A stretch of 40,110 nucleotides of DNA from a virus (IMGVR_UViG_3300020469_000098:1-40110); one strand, 5' to 3'. Shown: positions 1 through 8,314, counted from the stretch's first letter. The notes: generated by a model from the letters alone, not told the origin. Program-made: numbers and translations.

Positions 1-126
1 AGTTTCAACCTTGAGGATTTTACATCCTGCTACTTCTGCTGCTCCTTCTAAACTGAACTTTATGTAAAGTTCATTATCTAAAATGTCAGAGGAACATTTT
101 TCAAAATCAAATAGAATGTGTTTCAT
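1..126 (-). CDS. speD: S-adenosylmethionine decarboxylase, N-terminal 42 residues (cut by window edge)
   Basis: The first 42 codons of a gene that continues beyond base 1. The peptide starts MKHILFDFEKCSSDILDNE and continues with a helix containing EGAAEVAGCKILKV. This matches the opening of bacterial-type AdoMet decarboxylases: a beta strand, then GC/KC, then a D-N-E turn, then an 'aA..aG..iL.v' helix. The enzyme makes decarboxylated AdoMet, the aminopropyl donor for spermidine, and is known in marine T4-like phages. The pyruvoyl-forming ESH motif should lie just outside the window. The ATG (124-126) overlaps the helicase TGA as ATGA, so the two genes are probably translationally coupled. 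The family call rests on a short N-terminus and is likely, not certain. Confidence 0.7.
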   Translation of the reverse strand, partial: MKHILFDFEKCSSDILDNELYIKFSLEGAAEVAGCKILKVET

Positions 127-1310
127 CGTGTAATGACAGAAATTGCTGGTTGACCTTTTTTGAATACGGTATCAACAACTGCCTCAACCTTTCTGGCAGT
201 AGAGATCCCAACATTATTATACACTGGCACACAAACTTTGCCATGTGTTTTATACTCATTTCCTAAACGAATTACTCTACCAATAGTCTGAGAGATAGTG
301 ATATAATCCATGTTACGCATGAACAATGCTGCCTCAAGACCCTTGACATTGATTCCTTCTGACAATATGCTATGGTGTAATACTACAAACTTTTTATTAT
401 CATCCTTACCCCAAGCATTAAGAACCTCAAAGAACTCATCTCTACCTACCTTCTCACCATCAATGATAGCACCTGTCTTTGATGTGATAGTCATCCATGA
501 GTAACCACGCCAAGCAAGTTCATCCTGAAACTTAGAGGCATACAAAAGATTAGTAATCTGTTTGGTAGACTTAGCACAAATAAGAATCTTATCTACTTCT
601 AACTTATCAATAGCACCAATCATATGCTCAGATTCTACATCAGCATAGATCTCATCCTTTCTTAGCAAACGACTCTTATACACCTCAACTTTAGGTGGTA
701 GGATATAACCTTCATCAACTAACTTAGGTGCTGGTACATTAACGATTACCTGACCATACACCCTACTGTTATTCATTCCAGCTTTTTTGATAGTAGTGCT
801 ATGCTTAGGAGTAGCAGTAAAGAAAAAGCTCCTATTAGCCCTATGAGTTGCAAAGAATTTAACAGCAGGGAAGAAGTTTCGTTGTACACTGTTATGTGCC
901 TCATCAAAGTAAATTGTATCTACATCAACGGTAGAACCTTTAACCTTCTCAAGTGAATGATAGGTAGTGAATATAATTCTGGGAGCATACCATCTTGTCG
1001 TATGCCAAAAGTAAATATCATTGCTTTTGGTAGAACTATAATGATGTGTCTCACCACTATGAACATGCATGACTTGAATATGCTCCATGTCATTCTTAAC
1101 AAATTCTTCCATGAACTCAGAAGATAATTGCTCTGCTAATAGAATACGAGGAGCAACTACAACAACAGTCTTTGAACTGCCCTTAAGAAGTGCTATCGCA
1201 TCTTTAATCATACACATGGTCTTACCACCACCTGTAGGAACTATAATCTGCCCTTTGTCATGGATTGCCATAGCTCTCAAAGCATCAAGTTGGTGAGGAC
1301 GTAATGGCAT
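123..1310 (-). CDS. SF2 DEAD/DEAH-box helicase (UvsW-like or related phage helicase)
   Basis: A 395-residue superfamily 2 helicase. Visible motifs are the Walker A loop PTGGGKT (about residues 25-31), motif Ia VVVVAPRILLAEQL (about 48-61), motif II DEAH (about 135-138), motif III TAT in FFFTATP (about 164-166) and motif VI QTIGRVIR (about 340-347). It has the compact two-RecA-domain layout of ResIII/DEAH phage helicases. T4 UvsW, which unwinds branched DNA during recombination-dependent replication, is longer, so this is either a shortened UvsW relative or a second phage helicase. The ATG at 1310 lies 22 bases downstream of a good -10 box. The stop overlaps the speD start. The helicase class is secure; the precise role is inferred. 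Confidence 0.88.
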   Translation of the reverse strand: MPLRPHQLDALRAMAIHDKGQIIVPTGGGKTMCMIKDAIALLKGSSKTVVVVAPRILLAEQLSSEFMEEFVKNDMEHIQVMHVHSGETHHYSSTKSNDIYFWHTTRWYAPRIIFTTYHSLEKVKGSTVDVDTIYFDEAHNSVQRNFFPAVKFFATHRANRSFFFTATPKHSTTIKKAGMNNSRVYGQVIVNVPAPKLVDEGYILPPKVEVYKSRLLRKDEIYADVESEHMIGAIDKLEVDKILICAKSTKQITNLLYASKFQDELAWRGYSWMTITSKTGAIIDGEKVGRDEFFEVLNAWGKDDNKKFVVLHHSILSEGINVKGLEAALFMRNMDYITISQTIGRVIRLGNEYKTHGKVCVPVYNNVGISTARKVEAVVDTVFKKGQPAISVITR

Positions 1311-1331
1311 TAATGTTTCTCAGTTGAATAT

Positions 1332-1359
1332 ATTATAGCATAAAAAAACCCCCTGTGAA
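1332..1359 (-). promoter_or_regulatory. Sigma70-type promoter for the helicase-speD pair, inside the upstream terminator
   Basis: Read on the minus strand: TTCACA (1359-1354, five of six to TTGACA), a 16-base spacer, then TATAAT (1337-1332), with TG at the extended -10 position (TGCTATAAT). The -35 hexamer is exactly the six-base loop of the terminator at 1342-1366, and the terminator's T-run is part of the spacer. The predicted start near 1325 gives a leader of about 15 bases. Confidence 0.6.
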
Positions 1360-1366
1360 GGGGGTT
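1342..1366 (-). terminator. Rho-independent terminator downstream of the ParB-like gene
   Basis: On the minus strand an AACCCCC / GGGGGTT stem with a six-base TTCACA loop runs into seven T residues. It begins about 12 bases after the stop of the ParB-like gene. On the plus strand the hairpin is not followed by T residues, so it works for minus-strand transcription. Confidence 0.85.
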
Positions 1367-1378
1367 GTGACAATAGAC

Positions 1379-2470
1379 CTACTGGTTAAATGTAGTATCT
1401 AACTCAGCAAACTCATCAACTTCAGTTTTAGGATTTGGTTCTGGTGCTGTATCACAAAGTGGAACTACTCCACCATCAGGATCAACCTCAACTATCTGTG
1501 ATGGACGGACACCAAATTCAAATGGAACCCAATTCTTATCTGCTTTGATATGAACTGCCATTTCCTGAATTGCTTCAGCCCACACTAAGAACTCCGCTTT
1601 TTGTGCATCAATGACTTTTTTAAGATCTTTCGCTGGTGTTCCGTTTGGTGCGAAAAGATTGACTCTTGTTCTCCTACCAGTTTCTTTGAAATCTTTTAAG
1701 ATATGACAGAAATTACGAGGACCATGTGTTGCGTTTGAAGAAGCAGCAAAGGTACGACCATGTAATCCATCATCATCCTTTAGACCTTTAGAAGAATATC
1801 CTAAAGTACCAAGATATACGGCAGCACGGCTTTCAGTAAATGTGGCAACTGTTCTATCAGGATACACTTGGTTGTAGATTTTATCAACAGTGTTGTTTAC
1901 CTGATCTGTACTGAAAGAATGAGGGATATTGTTCATCCACTCTTTGATTTGAACTTTAGATATTGTATCTTTAGGTTGACGCTCAACCCATTCAATACCT
2001 GGTGTGACAAAATCAATTGGTTTTGATTTTTTACTGGCAACGTGATTGTTAGCACCCAATCCTATTTCAGTAAGAAGATCTTTAAGGTTATAACCTTTCT
2101 CAAGTTCATAGACATCAAATACCCATGTAACTTGCTCTTTTTCTTTTAGTGCTGCTACTCTGGTGAACCCATCAACTAACATATAGTTTCCACCCATCCA
2201 TGCTTCTTTAACCACGATAGGAGGGAGTTGTTCGTAACGAATACCTTTCGTAAATTCGTTAAGCAAATCAGTGATATGGGTTGTATCGGTTCCTAAAGAT
2301 CTTGCTTTGTTTTTCTCGGTTCCACCACCTATATCAATGGTATCTAAATCCAATGCTACTGTTTCAGTATAGGTTCCTGTGCGAAACTTTCTTCTTGCAT
2401 CCTTACTAGGAAGCAATGAAATATCAGGCACTTCGTTTTTGCCGATTGGTGTATGTGTATGTGTAGACAT
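1379..2470 (-). CDS. ParB/Srx-fold (ParB-like nuclease domain) protein
   Basis: A 363-residue protein. Its clearest signature is the ParB/sulfiredoxin core at about residues 80-108, LPPIVVKEAWMGGNYMLVDG followed by FTRVAALKE. This holds the strand-turn-GxxR box found in ParB N-terminal and ParB-like nuclease domains. A helix rich in Lys/Asn follows (NNHVASKKSKP), as in phage ParB-like proteins. The remaining half resembles nothing I recognise and ends in an acidic tail. It has its own strong promoter (2535-2563) and terminator (1342-1366), so it is a one-gene transcription unit right after a DNA methyltransferase. Phage proteins of this fold often accompany methyltransferases, so a role in DNA binding or modification control is plausible but inferred. 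A plasmid-type partition role is unlikely, as no ParA is present. Confidence 0.75.
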   Translation of the reverse strand: MSTHTHTPIGKNEVPDISLLPSKDARRKFRTGTYTETVALDLDTIDIGGGTEKNKARSLGTDTTHITDLLNEFTKGIRYEQLPPIVVKEAWMGGNYMLVDGFTRVAALKEKEQVTWVFDVYELEKGYNLKDLLTEIGLGANNHVASKKSKPIDFVTPGIEWVERQPKDTISKVQIKEWMNNIPHSFSTDQVNNTVDKIYNQVYPDRTVATFTESRAAVYLGTLGYSSKGLKDDDGLHGRTFAASSNATHGPRNFCHILKDFKETGRRTRVNLFAPNGTPAKDLKKVIDAQKAEFLVWAEAIQEMAVHIKADKNWVPFEFGVRPSQIVEVDPDGGVVPLCDTAPEPNPKTEVDEFAELDTTFNQ

Positions 2471-2500
2471 AGTAATAATAAAAAGTAAACTACTGTTTAA

Positions 2501-2532
2501 ATCAAATCGAACTGCTGTTCAACCGATTGATC
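2501..2532. promoter_or_regulatory. Imperfect inverted repeat at the start of the ParB-like transcript
   Basis: The arms ATCAATCG-gtt-GAAC and GTTC-GATTTGAT flank a four-base centre (AGCA/TGCT). They pair with small bulges. The repeat covers the predicted transcription start (about 2528) and the first part of the leader. It could be an operator for the ParB-like protein itself or a 5' mRNA hairpin; the sequence does not decide. Confidence 0.4.
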
Positions 2533-2534
2533 AT

Positions 2535-2563
2535 ATAATAACAGGTTTACCCTGACTTGTCAA
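2535..2563 (-). promoter_or_regulatory. Strong sigma70-type promoter for the ParB-like gene
   Basis: On the minus strand: a perfect TTGACA (2563-2558), a 17-base spacer, and TATTAT (2540-2535, five of six). It starts two bases after the methyltransferase TAG, with no terminator between, so readthrough from the methyltransferase may add to expression. The leader is about 58 bases. Confidence 0.75.
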
Positions 2564-2564
2564 G

Positions 2565-3239
2565 CTATTCAGAAAAGAAAGACAAAACGCTCTCTGTGTG
2601 ACTAAGAATCCTCTCTTCAGTCATCTTATAGTATTCCTCATTCATTTCTATGCCAATGAAGTCTCTGGCACATTGCTTGGCAGCAACACCAATAGCACCT
2701 GATCCCATACAAGGATCTAATACTGTGTCTCCCACGTTAGAACTCGCCTCTATCAGTCTTGACATTAACTTAACTGGTTTCGGTGTTGGATGATCTTTGT
2801 AATGCTCAATGGGGTGTCTCCATACAGCAGACCTACAATGCTCATTGAATGTAGCACCAGACTTCTTTCCATATACACAGTTCTCAATACTCGATAACCA
2901 TATATGCTGACCGTTCATAGGTGATGGGTTTGTCTTCTCCCATATACAATGCCGTACTGACAGTCCATGTTCTATCAACCTATTGCGTATGTGTGATACC
3001 TGAATCGAACCACAGAATATATAAATGCTCCCTGAAGTAACTCTAACAATCTCGTCTATAAACTCATCTAGTGGAAAGGTAATTATATCCGCATGACTCT
3101 TATCTAGATTTCTTAATCCACCACTCTCTCGATTTACTTCATCATAAGGTATATCAGTCAACGTCAAAGTAACACTCCCATTATCTAGTGTGGGGAGTAT
3201 ACTCATACAATTATCGTTATGGAGTTTTATATCACTCAT
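2565..3239 (-). CDS. DNA methyltransferase, beta-class N6-adenine/N4-cytosine type
   Basis: A 224-residue AdoMet-dependent DNA amino-methyltransferase. It opens IKLHNDNCMSILPTL, typical of the family start. The catalytic motif IV is TDIPY (about residues 28-32), a DIPY form of the usual DPPY. The AdoMet motif I, DPCMGSGAIGVAAK (about 176-189), comes near the C-terminus. The order IV then I marks the beta class. The middle carries HPTPKPVKLMSRLI, the usual 'TqKP..L' helix before motif I. Phages use such enzymes to protect or mark their DNA; no cognate nuclease is adjacent, so it is probably an orphan. The recognition site cannot be read from sequence. The ATG at 3239 is the only start that keeps the first conserved strand. 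Confidence 0.9.
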   Translation of the reverse strand: MSDIKLHNDNCMSILPTLDNGSVTLTLTDIPYDEVNRESGGLRNLDKSHADIITFPLDEFIDEIVRVTSGSIYIFCGSIQVSHIRNRLIEHGLSVRHCIWEKTNPSPMNGQHIWLSSIENCVYGKKSGATFNEHCRSAVWRHPIEHYKDHPTPKPVKLMSRLIEASSNVGDTVLDPCMGSGAIGVAAKQCARDFIGIEMNEEYYKMTEERILSHTESVLSFFSE

Positions 3240-3245
3240 GATGAC

Positions 3246-3273
3246 ATTATAACATAAAAAAACAGGGTGTCAA
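3246..3273 (-). promoter_or_regulatory. Consensus sigma70 promoter for the methyltransferase, predicted leaderless
   Basis: On the minus strand: perfect TTGACA (3273-3268), a 16-base spacer, and perfect TATAAT (3251-3246). Only six bases (GTCATC) separate the -10 box from the ATG, so transcription should begin at or next to the A of the start codon. The -35 box lies in the loop and stem of the terminator at 3256-3283, and that terminator's seven T residues form part of the spacer. Confidence 0.75.
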
Positions 3274-3283
3274 TCGCACCCTG
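3256..3283 (-). terminator. Rho-independent terminator of the fibre operon
   Basis: On the minus strand a seven-base-pair CAGGGTG/CACCCTG stem with a seven-base loop (CGATTGA) is followed by seven T residues. It ends transcription arriving from the 910-aa fibre gene. Between that gene and the hairpin (3284-3354) I see only a small CATAC-AAAG-GTATG hairpin flanked by AATCCAT repeats, of unknown meaning. Confidence 0.85.
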
Positions 3284-3354
3284 GTCTTAAGAAAATATAA
3301 GGTTTCGCTTACAATCCATACAAAGGTATGTATAATCCATTAAGATTTGACCTT

Positions 3355-6087
3355 CTACTTAATAAATATTACTTCTTCATCGGCTGGATCATTACTTTGA
3401 CCAGTAGCTCTTACATAATAAGCAATATTATGAGCAGGGTTTCCATTTCCATCTAGAATACTCTTGCCTGGAGATAATCTTATATCATTATTAAATCTTT
3501 GATCTTTAACATTATTGCCCCAAAGAGGATCTGAAGGAATAGACCATCCACTAACAACAGCAAAAGTATTATCAACCTTTACAGAAACTTCAGCAGGAGA
3601 AAGTCTAGCAGTTCCAGGTAACATAGTAGAATTACATATTACAGTATTAGTACTATCTTCAAGAGTCCACGCAATTCCTGCAGGATTATATTGCCAATTT
3701 AAAGGCATTAAAGTTCCTAGTCTATCTGTTGAACTATTTCTGACCTCAGCTTTTACAGTAACAGTAACAGAAGTTAGACCCGATGGCATTTGAATATCTA
3801 TATCTGCCTCATGAGTTTCACCAGCATCATTAGAAAAATTATCAACGCCACCATACTCAGAAGTTTCACACTGTAATGTATTATTCCAATACAATCTAGC
3901 TTTATTGTCAGACTGCATTCTAAGTTTAAATGTTCCTGGTGTAATGTCTATAGCACCTACTGGTTTTCTATTTTGATTACCAGCATCAGAGAAGGTAAAT
4001 GTATAAACCTCTTGATGATAAGTATCTAATGGTGCTTCAGTAAAATCATAAGATTTGTATACAGCATAATCTCTCATATATTGAGTCCAATGCTGCTTAA
4101 CAGCAATATATTCCCAACTTCCATCAGGAAGAGTAGTATCATGGGTATTTGGTACATATGATCTTACCCAACTAGAAACATCTGAAGTACTATCCAATAT
4201 TTCAATAGTAGCATCAACATCTGGACTTGTAGCATCCTTTAAATTCATACTTAAAAGATCATCACTTATTTGACCTAGATTTACGAATGTTCCATCAGAC
4301 CCATCACCACTATACCCAGAATTACCACCGTTACTAGTATTAGTATTATTAAGGTTATTCCAATTTAAAATATATTCACCATGTGGTAAACTTAGAGTTA
4401 TTTCTCCTACTTTACTACCATCTAGATTTCTTTCTAAAGTACCTTCAACCTGACCATTTAGATCTTTAATTTGGACACTTGAAAATGGAACATTATCAAA
4501 ATTTGAATCCCGATCAAAATGTACCGTTTTCATTCTGAAAGTAAAATTAGAATTTGGTGGAGCAGTAACCATTAATTTCATTCCAGTATAGTTAAATCTC
4601 GCATAACTTGGATATTTTGTTATTACTACATCTGGTGGATTAGGATTTGGTAGAGGTTGAATTGTTTGATTCGTTCCATCGCATTCTCCATCATATTTTC
4701 CTTTAAGAGTATTTCCATTTATAGTTCCTTGTGCTAGGAATGGAGATCCACAAATTGCTGGTCCACCATTTCCAGCATCACCAGTTTTCCCATCTGTGTT
4801 TCCACCAGGTCTTCCCCAATCACCACCATCACCACCTTTACCACCATCACCAGCAGGTCTACCACCACTTAAACTACCAGAACTACATGATGGTGCAGTT
4901 CCATCAGTTCCATCAATTCCATCAGTTCTACTCTGATTATATCCAGAACCATTTCCACCAGCACCACCAATACCTTGAACTGGAGTACTAGAACTACCAT
5001 AATCAGCAGACGCATCTCTAGAACAAGTTACAGATTGACTGTATGCCCTAACTGTTTGTTCTCCTGTTACTGGATCTGTTCTGAAAGCACATGGAGAAGA
5101 ATCACCAGACCATCCAGAACTATCCCATCCTGCAGGACAACCTGACGATAAAACATATCCACCACCAGAATCTATAGGGCAGAAACTCATTGTCATTGTT
5201 TGTGTCCAAGATTCTCCACAACTTCCTGCAGCACCTGGATCACCCATACCTCCAGATTCACCACCTCCACCTCCACCCCAAATTTTACCATTTGAGTCAA
5301 TGTAAACAAAGGTTGTAGCTCCAGTATGTTTAATCTTTAAGGCAGTTCCACCATGTTTACCTGGATCACTTGTTCCCTGTGCTCCTGTTGATCTATATCC
5401 ACCCAATCCTCCAGATCCATATATCTCACCATTTACATAAATTAGAAAATTATAGACTGATAGCGATGGTTCTACTAAACCAGCTCCTGGTAGTTTATCA
5501 AACTCACCACTCACCAAAGATCCTTGAGATCCGTTTGTTCCTATAGAATCTGAATAGCATGTTCCATTTATAAAAATTGCTTTCGCAACATTTCTGATTA
5601 AATTACCATCAGATCTACTAGTAGTATCTCTATGATTTCTATTATCCCAATCAATACCCTGAGAACCAGACCATCTACCCATACTATAATTTTGATATGT
5701 ACCACTTTCAAGAGTGGCATAATATCTTTTAATTGATCCTCTAAAAGATTCTATACTAAGGTTAGTTCCATTACCAGAAAATGTTTTATTTGTTCCAGAA
5801 TAATCATCACCAGCTATCTTAGCAGTTGTTTTATCAGATTCAAATTCATTTTCAGTAGCATTTGGAACATTAACATTAGTTTGAGTATCATCAGTATTTC
5901 TAAAATAATCAGATGCTCTTACGGGATCTCCAGTCTGATATGGAATATCTTGAAAATATCTACCAATATCACTAAACTTAATTGGATTACTTCCTACAAA
6001 GTAAGGTCCAGCAGTCTCTATTGAAGTATCTCCAGTAGCATGGACTCTCTTTATATTATCGGGGAATGTTTTTTGGTTATATGTCAA
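3355..6087 (-). CDS. Glycine-rich tail fibre protein / putative receptor-binding adhesin
   Basis: A 910-residue structural protein, last gene of the late run. Residues about 1-220 are a mixed domain containing VYNFLIYVNGEIYGSGG. Two glycine-rich stretches follow, near 229-285 (with WGGGGGGESGG) and 369-449 (GG/DGG-rich, with several Cys). The remainder (about 480-910) is Thr/Ser/Asn-rich and looks beta-structured. Glycine-rich runs of this kind occur in T4-type adhesins such as gp38, where they form polyglycine helices that bear receptor-binding loops. The start is TTG: an in-frame TAG lies directly before it, AGAGGA (6100-6095) is placed seven bases upstream, and no ATG is available near the N-terminus. 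The fibre role is inferred from composition and position. Confidence 0.75.
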   Translation of the reverse strand: MTYNQKTFPDNIKRVHATGDTSIETAGPYFVGSNPIKFSDIGRYFQDIPYQTGDPVRASDYFRNTDDTQTNVNVPNATENEFESDKTTAKIAGDDYSGTNKTFSGNGTNLSIESFRGSIKRYYATLESGTYQNYSMGRWSGSQGIDWDNRNHRDTTSRSDGNLIRNVAKAIFINGTCYSDSIGTNGSQGSLVSGEFDKLPGAGLVEPSLSVYNFLIYVNGEIYGSGGLGGYRSTGAQGTSDPGKHGGTALKIKHTGATTFVYIDSNGKIWGGGGGGESGGMGDPGAAGSCGESWTQTMTMSFCPIDSGGGYVLSSGCPAGWDSSGWSGDSSPCAFRTDPVTGEQTVRAYSQSVTCSRDASADYGSSSTPVQGIGGAGGNGSGYNQSRTDGIDGTDGTAPSCSSGSLSGGRPAGDGGKGGDGGDWGRPGGNTDGKTGDAGNGGPAICGSPFLAQGTINGNTLKGKYDGECDGTNQTIQPLPNPNPPDVVITKYPSYARFNYTGMKLMVTAPPNSNFTFRMKTVHFDRDSNFDNVPFSSVQIKDLNGQVEGTLERNLDGSKVGEITLSLPHGEYILNWNNLNNTNTSNGGNSGYSGDGSDGTFVNLGQISDDLLSMNLKDATSPDVDATIEILDSTSDVSSWVRSYVPNTHDTTLPDGSWEYIAVKQHWTQYMRDYAVYKSYDFTEAPLDTYHQEVYTFTFSDAGNQNRKPVGAIDITPGTFKLRMQSDNKARLYWNNTLQCETSEYGGVDNFSNDAGETHEADIDIQMPSGLTSVTVTVKAEVRNSSTDRLGTLMPLNWQYNPAGIAWTLEDSTNTVICNSTMLPGTARLSPAEVSVKVDNTFAVVSGWSIPSDPLWGNNVKDQRFNNDIRLSPGKSILDGNGNPAHNIAYYVRATGQSNDPADEEVIFIK

Positions 6088-6098
6088 CTAATTATCCT

Positions 6099-8288
6099 CT
6101 ATGTTAAAGCATTCCAAGATGACCCATCATAATATTGTATTTGAGATGTTGTACTATTCCATATTACTGATCCTGGTTCCAAAGCAACCAAATTACCCCT
6201 CTGAGTACTAGTAATTTGTGGAAGTTTCATAAATCTTGTTATTGGTATTCCTGCTCTTGCGAAATCAGCACCAGAAGTTGCTATAGTAGTTCCAATTCCA
6301 ACACTTCCCGAAGCAGAAATAGAACCAGAAACAGTTAAAGTTGATGGAGTAACATTAGTTCCTATACCAAGAGCAGAAACAAATGCTCTACTAAATTGAG
6401 CATCTATTGCTCCTGCTTCAATAATATTTTCACGACTTGTTCCGATAGCAATCGCATTTGTTTCTACTGTATTGAAAACATCAAGTTCAAAGAAAGTAGA
6501 TATTCCAGTTTGATTGTATATTGTAGTCTCAGTTATTACGTCTGGATATGATATGTTGCCACCAATTAAACTACCACCATCAATTTCTAAATTACCAACA
6601 ACCTTTACACTTCCAGTAAATGTAGATACTCCAATTACATCTAATTGTACCTTTGGATCTGGATTGTTTATTCCTAAATGTCCCTTATAGGAAAGTGTCA
6701 TTAACTTAGAATTTCCTTGACCATATATCCAGTTGAATCCTCCAGTATTGATACCAGTAAATGCAGCAGCATGAATATATGAATTAAAATCACCAAGATC
6801 TCCATTAACTAATTCAAATGATTTTGGAGTAGATCCAAATCTCATATAAGCAGTGCTTTCACCAATACTAACAATACCATTATAATTTTGACCTAGAGTT
6901 ATTTCTGCACTCTCTTTACCAACAATCTCAACTGTTGAAATTCCAACTGAAGAAATCTCAAGAATCTTCTGAGGATTAGATTTATCTGTTCCTATTCCTA
7001 GTTTATTATAAACCTGTCCTGTTGTTATAGTTGTAATCCCAAGATTAGAATTAGTAGAATCTAATCTAGTAATTGTTCCTATACCCGTCGTTTGTATATT
7101 TGTAGAATTTACTTGAGTAATTGTAGATACTCCACTTAAAACATTACCAGTTATATTACCTTCTATACTTGTAGCAGTAAGAATACCAACAACATTTAAA
7201 TTATTAACTTGTCCAGTAGAATTAGTAATAATAGAATTACCAACTAACTGAGCACCAGAAGATGCTTGATAATATAATTTTTGAGGTGTACCTTCTGAAA
7301 TTATTATTTCTAAATATGATCCAGCAGTTCCTTCAGTACCAACAAATGAAACCTGATCAGAATAAACCTTAGTAGCTGCTTCATCATAATATAATCTAAG
7401 TGCGTATGAAGTATTACTACTATCACTTATATCAAATCTATAAGTTCTACCTGCGGTAAAACTTAATGTCGGAGACTCTCTTCCATCAATATAATATCCT
7501 TTAGCATTACCTTGACCAGAATATCTGTGATTAACAGTCTTATCAGCAACAGTAACATTTAAAGTTGTAGTTGCTCCATGAGGATAACTAATAACACTTA
7601 CACCATCAATAGAAGATGTTGTTACTATTCCAGTTACATGAAGATTTGATGTAGTAACAATACCACTAGTATTAATATTAGTTGATTCTACCTGTGTGAT
7701 ATTAGATTGAACACTTGTAATATCACCAATAACACTTCCCTTAAATGTTGTAGCAGTAACAACACCAGTTGCTACAATACCACCCTCAGAATTAATACCA
7801 ACTCCTTTCTCAAAGGCATTTACGTTATTATTACCACCAACTTGAAAATCATATCTAGGATCATCAGTTGAAACACCTACATTACCTGCAGAATATATGC
7901 TAATAAATCCCAATCCAGCATCTTTATCAACCCACTGAGATGTTGGAATATTTTGTAAGTATTGCCCATCCCCATAATAAGTAACTAATCCAGATACACT
8001 TTCAGCAGTTATAATACCAACAGGACTTCCTATATTAACACCTGATCCACTAACAGAACCAGTCATACTGGTATTCTCAACTGTTAAATTAGTTGCTGTA
8101 ATTGAAGTGAAATTAGCATTTATACCAGTTACACTTCCAGATGTCTTTATATTACCACCATAAACTTCCAATAGTTCAGTAGGAACTGTAGTTCCTATAC
8201 CAACTGCTCCTAATTGATTAACGACTAAATTATCATCGTCAACTTGAACACCACTACGGAAATTAAATGATTTCTTGATATTCGCCAT
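6099..8288 (-). CDS. Tail fibre-like structural protein with a degenerate cupredoxin-like domain
   Basis: A 729-residue fibre protein. It begins MANIKKSFNFRSGVQVD and carries many GIVTAT / VGIGTT-type beta-strand repeats, as in marine phage fibres. Residues about 238-355 form a domain alignable with the cupredoxin-like domain of the 916-aa fibre (FTAGRTYRFDISDSSN, later KLYYQASSGAQLVGN), but the positions of the Cys, His and Met copper ligands are Q/A/S/L, so it should not bind copper. The C-terminus has the WNSTTSQIQYYDGSSWNAL segment seen at the ends of phage structural proteins. A late-promoter element lies 18 bases upstream of the ATG. The 910-aa gene follows after 11 bases. It is probably a distal or side fibre; which one is unknown. 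Confidence 0.75.
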   Translation of the reverse strand: MANIKKSFNFRSGVQVDDDNLVVNQLGAVGIGTTVPTELLEVYGGNIKTSGSVTGINANFTSITATNLTVENTSMTGSVSGSGVNIGSPVGIITAESVSGLVTYYGDGQYLQNIPTSQWVDKDAGLGFISIYSAGNVGVSTDDPRYDFQVGGNNNVNAFEKGVGINSEGGIVATGVVTATTFKGSVIGDITSVQSNITQVESTNINTSGIVTTSNLHVTGIVTTSSIDGVSVISYPHGATTTLNVTVADKTVNHRYSGQGNAKGYYIDGRESPTLSFTAGRTYRFDISDSSNTSYALRLYYDEAATKVYSDQVSFVGTEGTAGSYLEIIISEGTPQKLYYQASSGAQLVGNSIITNSTGQVNNLNVVGILTATSIEGNITGNVLSGVSTITQVNSTNIQTTGIGTITRLDSTNSNLGITTITTGQVYNKLGIGTDKSNPQKILEISSVGISTVEIVGKESAEITLGQNYNGIVSIGESTAYMRFGSTPKSFELVNGDLGDFNSYIHAAAFTGINTGGFNWIYGQGNSKLMTLSYKGHLGINNPDPKVQLDVIGVSTFTGSVKVVGNLEIDGGSLIGGNISYPDVITETTIYNQTGISTFFELDVFNTVETNAIAIGTSRENIIEAGAIDAQFSRAFVSALGIGTNVTPSTLTVSGSISASGSVGIGTTIATSGADFARAGIPITRFMKLPQITSTQRGNLVALEPGSVIWNSTTSQIQYYDGSSWNALT

Positions 8289-8306
8289 CTGAGATATGTT
8301 TTTTAC

Positions 8307-8314
8307 TATTTATG
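8307..8314 (-). promoter_or_regulatory. Late promoter element (CATAAATA)
   Basis: CATAAATA on the minus strand matches the T4-type late box TATAAATA at seven of eight positions. It sits just after the stop of the 1933-aa gene and 18 bases before the ATG of the 729-aa gene. Confidence 0.65.

Noticed and set aside
3314-3340. CATAC-AAAG-GTATG hairpin flanked by AATCCAT repeats, considered as RNA gene or operator
   Set aside because: Only five base pairs, no T-run and no tRNA-like fold; probably just untranslated sequence.
4731-4991. Histidine-rich plus-strand ORF
   Set aside because: Antisense of the glycine-rich part of the 910-aa fibre (GGT/GGA codons read as ACC/TCC/CAC).
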